From Balanoglossus misakiensis (lineage: Eukaryota > Hemichordata), in assembly GCA_040954595.2 (NCBI GenBank), contig CM082586.2:10788001-10852000 (forward strand): a DNA stretch of 64,000 bases, read 5' to 3'. Made by a program: the position numbers and the translations under genes. Numbering within the stretch: position 1 is the first letter of the stretch; each line of letters starts with the position of its first letter. Shown here one piece after another: positions 14,851 to 25,987 of this stretch. Under the pieces are notes generated by a model. That model was not told where the DNA came from, did no database searches, and was given only the letters and a program-made list of their open reading frames with translations.

Positions 14851-17134
14851 GGTGAAAATCATCAAAAAATGACAAATTTTCGACTTTGCAAAATCTCAAA
14901 ATTTCGTCGATTTTTGAAAAAAATCATGGGTGAAAATCATCAAAAAATGACAAATTTTCGACTTCGCAAAATCTCAAAATTTCGTCAATTTTTGAAAAAA
15001 TCAGGGGTAAAAATCATCAAAAAATGACAAATTTTCGTCTTTGCTAAATCTCAAAATTTCGTCGGTTTTTGAAAAATAATATGGGTGAAAATCATCAAAA
15101 AATGACAAATTTTCGACTTTGCAAAATCTCAACATTTCGTCGATTTTTGAAAAAAATCATGGGTGAAAATCATCAAAAAATGACAAATTTTCGACTTTGC
15201 AAAATCTCAAAATTTCGTCCATTTTAAAAAAAAAACATTGGGGAAAATCATCAAAAAATGAGAAAATTTTCGACTTTGCAAAATCTCAAAATTTCGTCGA
15301 TTTTGAAAAAAATCATAGGTTCGTCGATTTAAAAAAAAAAACATGGGTGAAAATCATCAAAAAATGACAAATTTTCGACTTTGCAAAATCTCAACATTTC
15401 GTCGATTTTTGAAAAAAATCATGGGTGAAAATCATCAAAAAATGACAAATTATCGACTTTGCAAAATCTCACAATTTCGTAGATTTTTGAAAAAAATCAT
15501 GGGTGAAAATCATCAAAAAATTACAAATTTTCGACTTTGCAAAATCTCAATATTTCGTCGATTTTTTAAAAAAATCATGGGTGAAAATCATCAAAAAATG
15601 ACAAATTTTCGACTTTGCAAAATCTCAAAATTTCGTCAATTTTTGAAAAAAATCATGGGTGAAAATCATCAAAAAATGACAAATTTTCGACTTTGCAAAA
15701 TCTCAAAATTTCGTCAATTTTTGAAAAAAATCATGGGTGAAAATCATCAAAAAATGACAAATTTTCGACTTTGCAAAATCTCAACATTTCATCGATTTTT
15801 GAAAAAAAATCATGGTTGAAAATCATCAAAAAATGACAAATTTTCGTCTTTGCAAAATCTCAAAATTTCGTCCATTTTTGAATAAAAATCATGGGTGAAA
15901 ATCATCAAAAAATGACATATTTTCGACTTTGCAAAATCTAAAAATTTCGTCGATTTTTGAAAAAAATCATGGGTGATAATCATCAAAAAATGACAAATTA
16001 TCGACTTTGCAAAATCTCAAAATTTCGTCGATTTTGAAAAAAACCATTGGGGGAAAATCATCAAAAAATGACAAATTATCGACTTTGCAAAATCTCAAAA
16101 TTTCGTCCATTTTAAAAAAAAAACATGGGGGAAAATCATCAAAAAATGACAAATTTTCGACTTTGCAAAATCTCAACATTTCATCGATTTTTGAAAAAAA
16201 TCATGGGTGAAAATCATCAAAAAATGACAAATTTTCGTCTATGCAAAATCTCAAAATTTCGTCGGTTTTTGAAAAATAATATGGTTGAAAATCATCAAAA
16301 AATGACAAAATTATCGACTTTGCAAAATCTCACAATTTCGTCGATTTTTGAAAAAAAATCATGGGTGAAAATCATCAAAAAATTACAAATTTTCGACTTT
16401 GCAAAATCTCAACATTTCGTCGATTTTTGAAAAAAATCATGGGTGAAAATCATCAAAAAATGACAAATTTTCGACTTTGCAAAATCTCAAAATTTCGTCC
16501 ATTTTAAAAAAAAAACATGGGGGAAAATCATCAAAAAATGAGAAAATTTTCGACTTTGCAAAATCTCAAAATTTCGTCGATTTTGAAAAAAAACATTGGG
16601 GGAAAATCATCAAAAAATGACAAATTATCGACTTTGCAAAATCTCACAATTTCGTCGATTTTTGAAAAAAATCATGGGTGAAAATCATCAAAAAATTACA
16701 AATTTTCGACTTTGCAAAATCTCAACATTTCGTCGATTTTTGAAAAAAATCATGGGTGAAAATCATCAAAAAATTACAAATTTTCGACTTTGCAAAATCT
16801 CAACATTTCGTCGATTTTTGAAAAAAATCATGGGTGAAAATCATCAAAAAATGACAAATTTTCGACTTTGCAAAATCTCAAAATTTCGTCAATTTTTGAA
16901 AAAATCATGGGTGAAAATCATCAAAAAATGACAAATTTTCGTCTATGCAAAATCTCAAAATTTCGTCGGTTTTTGAAAAATAATATGGTTGAAAATCATC
17001 AAAAAATGACAAAATTATCGACTTTGCAAAATCTCAACATTTAGTCGATTTTTGAAAAAAATCATGGGTGAAAATCATCAAAAAATGACAAATTTTCGAC
17101 TTTGCAAAATCTCAAAATTTCGTCGATTTTGAAA

Positions 17135-20100
17135 AAAATCATAGGTTCGTCGATTTAAAAAAAAAAAACATGGGTGAAAATCATCAAAAAATGACAAATT
17201 TTCGACTTTGCAAAATCTCACAATTTCGTCGATTTTTGAAAAAAATCATGGGAGAAAATCATCAAAAAATGACAAATTTTCGACTTTGCAAAATCTCAAC
17301 ATTTCGTCGATTTTTGAAAAAAATCATGGGTGAAAATCATCAAAAAATGACAAATTTTCGACTTTGCAAAATCTCAACATTTCGTCGATTTTTGAAAAAA
17401 ATCATGGGTGAAAATCATCAAAAAATGACAAATTTTCGACTTTGCAAAATCTCAAAATTTCGTCGATTTTGAAAAAAATCATAGGTTCGTCGTTTTTTTT
17501 AAAAAAAAACATGGGTGAAAATCATCAAAAAATGACAAATTTTTGACTTTGCAAAATCTCACAATTTCGTCGATTTTTGAAAAAAATCATGGGTGAAAAT
17601 CATCAAAAAATGACAAATTTTCGACTTTGCAAAATCTCAAAATTTCGTCCATTTTAAAAAAAAAACATGGGGGAAAATCATCAAAAAATGACAAATTTTC
17701 GACTTTGCAAAATCTCAAAATTTCGTCGATTTTGAAAAAAACCATTGGGGGAAAATCATCAAAAAATGACAAATTTTCGACTTTGCAAATCTCAAAATTT
17801 CGTCAATTTTTGAAAAAATCATGGGTGAAAATCATCAAAAAATGACAAATTTTCGTCTATGCAAAATCTCAAAATTTCGTCGGTTTTTGAAAAATAATAT
17901 GGTTGAAAATCATCAAAAAATGACAAAATTATCGACTTTGCAAAATCTCAACATTTCGTCGATTTTTGAAAAAAATCATGGGTGAAAATCATCAAAAAAT
18001 GACAAATTTTCGACTTTGCAAAATCTCAAAATTTCGTCGATTTTGAAAAAAATCATAGGTTCGTCGATTTAAAAAAAAAAAACATGGGTGAAAATCATCA
18101 AAAAATGACAAATTTTCGACTTTGCAAAATCTCACAATTTCGTCGATTTTTGAAAAAAATCATGGGAGAAAATCATCAAAAAATGACAAATTTTCGACTT
18201 TGCAAAATCTCAACATTTCGTCGATTTTTGAAAAAAATCATGGGTGAAAATCATCAAAAAATGACAAATTTTCGACTTTGCAAAATCTCAACATTTCGTC
18301 GATTTTTGAAAAAAATCATGGGTGAAAATCATCAAAAAATGACAAATTTTCGACTTTGCAAAATCTCAAAATTTCGTCGATTTTGAAAAAAATCATAGGT
18401 TCGTCGTTTTTTTAAAAAAAAAACATGGGTGAAAATCATCAAAAAATGACAAATTTTTGACTTTGCAAAATCTCACAATTTCGTCGATTTTTGAAAAAAA
18501 TCATGGGTGAAAATCATCAAAAAATGACAAATTTTCGACTTTGCAAAATCTCAAAATTTCGTCCATTTTAAAAAAAAAACATGGGGGAAAATCATCAAAA
18601 AATGACAAATTTTCGACTTTGCAAAATCTCAAAATTTCGTCGATTTTGAAAAAAACCATTGGGGGAAAATCATCAAAAAATGACAAATTTTCGACTTTGC
18701 AAAATCTCAAAATTTCGTCGATTTTGAAAAAAAACCATTGGGGGAAAATCATCAAAAAATTACAAATTTTCGACTTTGCAAAATCTCAACATTTCGTCGA
18801 TTTTTGAAAAAAATCATGGGTGAAAATAATCAAAAAATGACAAATTTTCGACTTTGCAAAATCTCAAAATTTCGTCGATTTTGAAAAAAATCATAGGTTC
18901 GTCGATTTTAAAAAAAAAACATGGGTGAAAATCATCAAAAAATGACAAATTTTCGACTTTGCAAAATCTCACAATTTTGTCGATTTTTGAAAAAAATCAT
19001 GGGAGAAAATCATCAAAAAATGACAAATTTTCGACTTTGCAAAATCTCAAAATTTCGTCGATTTTGAAAAAAATCATAGGTTCGTCGATTTAAAAAAAAA
19101 AAACATGGGTGAAAATCATCAAAAAATTACAAATTTTCGACTTTGCAAAATCTCACAATTTCGTCGATTTTTGAAAAAAATCATGGGAGAAAATCATCAA
19201 AAAATGACAAATTTTCGACTTTGCAAAATCTCAACATTTCGTCGATTTTTGAAAAAAATCATGGGTGAAAATCATCAAAAAATGACAAATTTTCGACTTT
19301 GCAAAATCTCAAAATTTCGTCCATTTTGAAAAAAATCATAGGTTCGTCGTTTTTTTTAAAAAAAACATGGGTGAAAATCATCAAAAAATGACAAATTTTT
19401 GACTTTGCAAAATCTCACAATTTCGTCGATTTTTGAAAAAAATCATGGGTGAAAATCATCAAAAAATGACAAATTTTCGACTTTGCAAAATCTCAAAATT
19501 TCGTCCATTTTAAAAAAAAAACATGGGGGAAAATCATCAAAAAATGACAAATTTTCGACTTTGCAAAACTCAAAATTTCGTCGATTTTGAAAAAAACCAT
19601 TGGGGGAAAATCATCAAAAAATGACAAATTTTCGACTTTGCAAAATCTCAAAATTTCGTCGATTTTGAAAAAAAACCATTGGGGGAAAATCATCAAAAAA
19701 TTACAAATTTTCGACTTTGCAAAATCTCAACATTTCGTCGATTTTTGAAAAAAATCATGGGTGAAAATCATCAAAAAATGACAAATTTTCGACTTTGCAA
19801 AATCTCAAAATTTCGTCGATTTTGAAAAAAATCATAGGTTCGTCGATTTAAAAAAAAAAACATGGGTGAAAATCATCAAAAAATGACAAATTTTCGACTT
19901 TGCAAAATCTCACAATTTCGTCGATTTTTGAAAAAAATCATGGGAGAAAATCATCAAAAAATGACAAATTTTCGACTTTGCAAAATCTCAACATTTCGTC
20001 GATTTTTGAAAAAAATCATGGGTGAAAATCATCAAAAAATGACAAATTTTCGACTTTGCAAAATCTCAACATTTCGTCGATTTTTGAAAAAAATCATGGG

Positions 20101-22398
20101 TGAAAATCATCAAAAAATGACAAATTTTCGACTTTGCAAAATCTCAAAATTTCGTCGATTTTGAAAAAAATCATAGGTTCGTCGTTTTTTTAAAAAAAAA
20201 ACATGGGTGAAAATCATCAAAAAATGACAAATTTTTGACTTTGCAAAATCTCACAATTTCGTCGATTTTTGAAAAATATCATGGGTGAAAATCATCAAAA
20301 AATGACAAATTTTCGACTTTGCAAAATCTCAAAATTTCGTCCATTTTAAAAAAAAAACATGGGGGAAAATCATCAAAAAATGACAAATTTTCGACTTTGC
20401 AAAATCTCAAAATTTCGTCGATTTTGAAAAAAACCATTGGGGGAAAATCATCAAAAAATGACAAATTTTCGACTTTGCAAAATCTCAAAATTTCGTCGAT
20501 TTTGAAAAAAAACCATTGGGGGAAAATCATCAAAAAATTACAAATTTTCGACTTTGCAAAATCTCAACATTTCGTCGATTTTGAAAAAAAACCATTGGGG
20601 GAAAATCATCAAAAAATTACAAATTTTCGACTTTGCAAAATCTCAACATTTCGTCGATTTTTGAAAAAAATCATGGGTGAAAATAATCAAAAAATGACAA
20701 ATTTTCGACTTTGCAAAATCTCAAAATTTCGTCGATTTTGAAAAAAATCATAGGTTCGTCGATTTTAAAAAAAAAACATGGGTGAAAATCATCAAAAAAT
20801 GACAAATTTTCGACTTTGCAAAATCTCACAATTTTGTCGATTTTTGAAAAAAATCATGGGAGAAAATCATCAAAAAATGACAAATTTTCGACTTTGCAAA
20901 ATCTCAAAATTTCGTCGATTTTGAAAAAAATCATAGGTTCGTCGATTTAAAAAAAAAAAACATGGGTGAAAATCATCAAAAAATGACAAATTTTCGACTT
21001 TGCAAAATCTCACAATTTCGTCGATTTTTGAAAAAAATCATGGGAGAAAATCATCAAAAAATGACAAATTTTCGACTTTGCAAAATCTCAACATTTCGTC
21101 GATTTTTGAAAAAAATCATGGGTGAAAATCATCAAAAAATGACAAATTTTCGACTTTGCAAAATCTCAACATTTCGTCGATTTTTGAAAAAAATCATGGG
21201 TGAAAATCATCAAAAAATGACAAATTTTCGACTTTGCAAAATCTCAAAATTTCGTCGATTTTGAAAAAAATCATAGGTTCGTCGTTTTTTTTTAAAAAAA
21301 ACATGGGTGAAAATCATCAAAAAATGACAAATTTTTGACTTTGCAAAATCTCACAATTTCGTCGATTTTTGAAAAAAAATCATGGGTGAAAATCATCAAA
21401 AAATGACAAATTTTCGACTTTGCAAAATCTCAAAATTTCGTCCATTTTAAAAAAAAAACATGGGGGAAAATCATCAAAAAATGACAAATTTTCGACTTTG
21501 CAAAATCTCAAAATTTCGTCGATTTTGAAAAAAACCATTGGGGGAAAATCATCAAAAAATGACAAATTTTCGACTTTGCAAAATCTCAAAATTTCGTCGA
21601 TTTTGAAAAAAAACCATTGGGGGAAAATCATCAAAAAATTACAAATTTTCGACTTTGCAAAATCTCAACATTTCGTCGATTTTTGAAAAAAATCATGGGT
21701 GAAAATCATCAAAAAATGACAAATTTTCGACTTTGCAAAATCTCAAAATTTCGTCGATTTTGAAAAAAATCATAGGTTCGTCGATTTAAAAAAAAAAACA
21801 TGGGTGAAAATCATCAAAAAATGACAAATTTTCGACTTTGCAAAATCTCACAATTTTGTCGATTTTTGAAAAAAATCATGGGAGAAAATCATCAAAAAAT
21901 GACAAATTTTCGACTTTGCAAAATCTCAACATTTCGTCGATTTTTGAAAAAAATCATGGGTGAAAATCATCAAAAAATGACAAATTTTCGACTGTGCAAA
22001 ATCTCAAAATTTCGTCGATTTTTGAAAAAAAATCATGGTTGAAAATCATCAAAAAATGACAAAATTTTCGACTTTGCAAAATCACACAATTTCGTCGATT
22101 TTGAAAAAAATCATAGGTTCGTCGATTTTTAAAAAAAAAACATGGGTGAAAATCATCAAAAAATGACAAATTTTCGACTTTGCAAAATCTTAAAATTTCG
22201 TCGATTTTTGAAAAAAAATCATGGGTGAAAATCATCAAAAAATGACACATTTTCGACTTTGCAAAATCTAAAAATTTCGTCGATTTTTGAAAAAAAATCA
22301 TGGATAAAAATCATCAAAAAATGACAAATTTTCGACTTTGCAAAATCTCAAAATTTCGTCGATTTTGAAAAAAAACATTGGGGGAAAATCATCAAAAA
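17135..22398. repeat. Higher-order satellite repeat units of about 0.75-1.1 kb
   Basis: Composite units begin after the marker CATAGGTTCGTCGATTTA plus a long A run. Starts fall at about 17170, 18084, 19105, 19862, 20962 and 21800, giving lengths of about 914, 1021, 757, 1100 and 838 bp. Several units share a monomer order: a CACAATTT monomer, one or two CAACATTT monomers, an AAAATTT monomer, then monomers with ACCATTGGGGG. Length differences come from gain or loss of whole monomers. Similar but less regular starts occur at about 11997, 13698, 14350 and 15343. Confidence 0.75.
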
Positions 22399-22470
22399 AT
22401 AGCGTCAAGGACACTGTGGTCCCATTTGAGGACATAGCTCATAGCAACATAGCAATAAGCATATCTACTC

Positions 22471-22946
22471 TGGATGCCAAGATATGGAAAAGTAGGTCAA
22501 AGGTCACCTGAGGTCATGCAAAATTTGGGCAAGACATTTTGACCCTATACTGGTCCATGTTCAACAAAACAAAACCTATAGCCCTATTGGTTAGCCTGGA
22601 ATTAGGTATGCACATAATTAATGAGATATGCAGGTGTCACAGGTGACCTTCAATTTTGGCTTTTCAATTTTAGTCCCAACCCTCCAAACGCCAAGTCTGT
22701 ACCTGCTCTGGATGCCGAGATATAGCAAAGTAGGTCAAAGGTCACCTGAGGTCACCCAAAATTTGGGCAAGAAATTTTGACCCTATACTGGTCCATGTCC
22801 CACAAGAACGAAACCTCTAGCCCTATTAGTTAGCCCGGAATTAGGTATGCACATAATTAATGTGTTAAGCAGGTGTTACAGGTAAGCCCAAAAATTTGCC
22901 TTTTATTTTGGCCCCATTGTGCTCACGGACCAATAGACAGTCACTG
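22471..22946. repeat. Two 238-bp tandem sub-repeats with AGGTCA direct repeats
   Basis: Units start at TGGATGCC (22471 and 22709, offset 238). Each carries AGGTCA-A-AGGTCA, that is two half-sites spaced by one base (22494-22506 and 22732-22744). Four bases (CCTG) further is a third half-site (22511-22516 and 22749-22754). The unit also contains GACCCTATACTGGTCCATG and TTAGGTATGCACA. The half-site pattern matches the DR1 class recognised by HNF4/RXR-type nuclear receptors; any function is inference. Confidence 0.8.
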
Positions 22947-23322
22947 TACAGGACTATTGCACAGACCAGAATTCCACAATAAGACGTGGACATAGCTTAA
23001 CCATAGAGGTATAAGTAAAGTTATAAATTTAATAAAAAGACTAAAAAATTCATAAAAAATAAAACATCCATGATATTAACTTAACACTTACAGGTCGTTG
23101 TGAGGTTGACATAAGGTACATGCATACCAATTTTCAAAGCAATCTGACCAGTAGTTGTTGACTTTCAGAGTTTTGATAAATTTCACATTTTACTGGCTAA
23201 TTTGCATATTTTTGGGCCTGGCAACTTCGTTTGGACAAACTCCCATCTACAGCCCAGCCTGCACCTACACACCAAATATTGAGGTGTTACGCACAGCGGT
23301 TTTCAAGTTTTTGATGTGGACG

Positions 23323-23370
23323 GACATACAGACATACATACATCCATACATACATCCATACAGACGCAAC
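23323..23370 (+). repeat. CATA/CATC-type simple repeat
   Basis: A short imperfect microsatellite made of ACATACAG, ACATACAT and CCATACAT steps lies inside the interrupting element. The same tract recurs at 25893-25940 in the second copy. Confidence 0.8.
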
Positions 23371-23380
23371 CCATCCCATA

Positions 23381-23417
23381 AGGTCCCATGGTATATAGGC
23401 CTATACCAATGGGACCT
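23381..23417. repeat. Imperfect palindrome at the right end of the interrupting element
   Basis: AGGTCCCAT on the left pairs with ATGGGACCT on the right around the centre TATAGGCCTATA, with a one-base slip. The same palindrome lies at 25951-25987 at the right end of copy 2. It sits exactly at the junction with the satellite and includes the inverted end of the element. Confidence 0.8.
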
Positions 23418-24493
23418 AAAAATGACAAATTATCGACTTTGCAAAATCTCACAATTTCGTCGATTTTTGAAAAAAATCATGGGTGAAAATCATCAAAAAA
23501 TGACAAATTTTCGACTTTGCAAAATCTCAACATTTCGTCGATTTTTGAAAAAAATCATGGGTGAAAATCATCAAAAAATGACAAATTTTCGACTTTGCAA
23601 AATCTCAAAATTTCGTCGATTTTGAAAAAAATCATAGGTTCGTCGATTTAAAAAAAAAACATGGGTGAAAATCATCAAAAAATGACAAATTTTCGACTTT
23701 GCAAAATCTCACAATTTCGTCGATTTTTGAAAAAAATCATGGGAGAAAATCATCAAAAAATGACAAATTTTCGACTTTGCAAAATCTCAACATTTCGTCG
23801 ATTTTTGAAAAAAATCATGGGTGAAAATCATCAAAAAATGACAAATTTTCGACTGTGCAAAATCTCAAAATTTCGTCGATTTTTGAAAAAAAATCATGGT
23901 TGAAAATCATCAAAAAATGACAAAATTTTCGACTTTGCAAAATCACACAATTTCGTCGATTTTGAAAAAAATCATAGGTTCGTCGATTTTTTAAAAAAAA
24001 ACATGGGTGAAAATCATCAAAAAATGACAAATTTTCGACTTTGCAAAATCTTAAAATTTCGTCGATTTTTTAAAAAAAATCATGGGTGAAAATCATCAAA
24101 AAATGACACATTTTCGACTTTGCAAAATCTTAAAATTTCGTCGATTTTTGAGAAAAATCATGGGTGAAAATCATCAAAAAATGACAAATTTTCGACTTTG
24201 CAAAATCTCAAAATTTCGTCGATTTTTGAAAAAAATCATGGGTGAAAATCATCAAAAAATGACAAATTTTCGACTTTGCAAAATCTCAAAATTTTGTCGA
24301 TTTTTGAAAAAAATCATAGGTGAAAATCATCAAAAAATGACAAATTTTCGACTTCGCAAAATCTCAAAATTTCGTCAATTTTTGAAAAAATCAGGGGTAA
24401 AAATCATCAAAAAATGACAAATTTTCGTCTTTGCTAAATCTCAAAATTTCGTCGGTTTTTGAAAAATAATATGGGTGAAAATCATCAAAAAAT
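23418..24493. repeat. 78-bp satellite block between the two interrupting elements
   Basis: About 1.08 kb of the same satellite, ending in the rare monomers with ATCAGGGGTA, CGTCGGTTTTTG and AATAATATGGGTG. It matches the block after copy 2 (from 25988) monomer by monomer. The element and this flank were therefore duplicated together. Confidence 0.95.
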
Positions 24494-25987
24494 AGCGTCA
24501 AGGACACTGTGGTCCCATTTGAGGACATAGCTCATAGCAACATAGCAATAAGCATATCTACTCTGGATGCCAAGATATGGAAAAGTAGGTCAAAGGTCAC
24601 CTGAGGTCATGCAAAATTTGGGCAAGACATTTTGACCCTATACTGGTCCATGTTCAACAAAACAAAACCTATAGCCCTATTGGTTAGCCTGGAATTAGGT
24701 ATGCACATAATTAATGAGATATGCAGGTGTCACAGGTGACCTTCAATTTTGGCTTTTCAATTTTAGTCCCAACCCTCCAAACGCGAAGTCTGTACCTGCT
24801 CTGGATGCCAAGATATGGAAAAGTAGGTCAAAGGTCACCTGAGATCATGCAAAATTTGGGCAAGAAATTTTGACCCTATACTGGTCCATGTTCAACAAAA
24901 AGCAAACCTATAGCCCTATTGGTTAGCCTGGAATTAGGTATGCACAAAATTAATGAGATATGCAGGTGTCACAGGTGACCCCCAATTTTGGCTTTTCAAT
25001 TTTAGTCCCAACCCTCCAAACGCCAAGTCTGTACCTGCTCTGGATGCCAAGATATGGAAAAGTAGGTCAAAGGTCACCTGAGGTCATGCAAAATTTGGGT
25101 AAGAAATTTTGACCCTATACTGGTCCATGCTCAACAAAAACCAAAAGTATAGCCCTATTGGTTAGCCTGGAATTAGGTATGCACATAATTAATGAGATAT
25201 GCAGGTGTCACAGGTGACCCATATTTTGGCTTTTCAATTTTAGTCCCAACCCTCCAAACGCCAAGTCTGTACCTGCTCTGGATGCCGAGATATAGCAAAG
25301 TAGGTCAAAGGTCACCTGAGGTCACCCAAAATTTGGGCAAGAAATTTTGACCCTATACTGGTCCATGTCCCACAAGAACGAAACCTCTAGCCCTATTAGT
25401 TAGCCCGGAATTAGGTATGCACATAATTAATGTGTTAAGCAGGTGTTACAGGTAAGCCCAAAAATTTGCCTTTTATTTTGGCCCCATTGTGCTCACGGAC
25501 CAATAGACAGTCACTGTACAGGACTATTGCACAGACCAGAATTCCACAATAAGACGTGGACATAGCTTAACCATAGAGGTATAAGTAAAGTTATAAATTT
25601 AATAAAAAGACTAAAAAATTCATAAAAAATAAAACATCCATGATATTAACTTAACACTTACAGGTCGATGTGAGGTTGACATAAGGTACATGCATACCAA
25701 TTTTCAAAGCAATCTGACCAGTAGTTGTTGACTTTCAGAGTTTTGATAAATTTCACATTTTACTGGCTAATTTGCATATTTTTGGGCCTGGCAACTTCGT
25801 TTGGACAAACTCCCATCTACAGACCAGCCTGCACCTACACACCAAATATTGAGGTGTTACGCGCAGCGGTTTTAAAGTTTTTGATGTGGACGGACATACA
25901 GACATACATACATCCATACATACATCCATACAGACGCAACCCATCCCATAAGGTCCCATGGTATATAGGCCTATACCAATGGGACCT
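24494..25987. mobile_element. Non-coding element interrupting the satellite, copy 2 (expanded)
   Basis: Near-identical to the copy at 22400-23417, with the same satellite junctions on both sides. It has four 238-bp sub-repeats instead of two (starts at 24564, 24802, 25041 and 25279), which accounts for the extra 476 bp. Inverted ends are GGTCCCATT at 24511-24519 and AATGGGACC at 25978-25986. AGGTCA-A-AGGTCA lies at 24587-24599, 24825-24837, 25064-25076 and 25302-25314. The third half-site is intact in three of the four and changed to AGATCA in the second. No gene is supported. Confidence 0.6.

Larger units (their letters stand above)
1..22399. repeat. 78-bp AT-rich satellite array, left block
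   Basis: Head-to-tail copies of a 78-bp monomer fill this block without a break. The monomer contains GGGTGAAAATCATC, a run of six A, CAAATTTTCGACTTTGC, AAAATCTC, AAAATTTCGTCGA and TTTTTGAAAAAAATCAT. Variants differ by single bases (CGACTTTG/CGTCTTTG, TCAAAATT/TCACAATT/TCAACATT) and by the length of A runs. Some monomers carry an extra segment of about 28 bp around GGGTTCGTTGATTTTTG. Because 78 is divisible by 3 and the consensus has one stop-free frame per strand, long but meaningless open frames appear on both strands. No gene is supported anywhere in the block. Confidence 0.97.
22400..23417. mobile_element. Non-coding element interrupting the satellite, copy 1
   Basis: Unique-looking sequence replaces the satellite between an A run on the left and AAAAATGAC on the right. 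GGTCCCATT at 22418-22426 and its reverse complement AATGGGACC at 23408-23416 form short inverted ends. A run of A on both sides could be a 5-6 bp target duplication, but it cannot be told from the satellite's own A run. Inside are two 238-bp sub-repeats, an AT-rich stretch, a CATA-type simple repeat and a terminal palindrome. No coding frame is credible, so this is probably a non-autonomous DNA element, family unknown. Confidence 0.6.

Noticed and set aside
1-22399. CENP-B-box-like TTTCGTCGATTTTT in each monomer
   Set aside because: Only the TTCG part agrees. The required downstream A and CGGG positions are missing.
23155-23625. 156-codon frame (and its copy at 25725-26195) starting MLTFRVLINF with a hydrophobic segment
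   Set aside because: It starts within the non-coding element, runs through the CATA microsatellite and palindrome, and continues into satellite translation. It is chimeric and not a gene.
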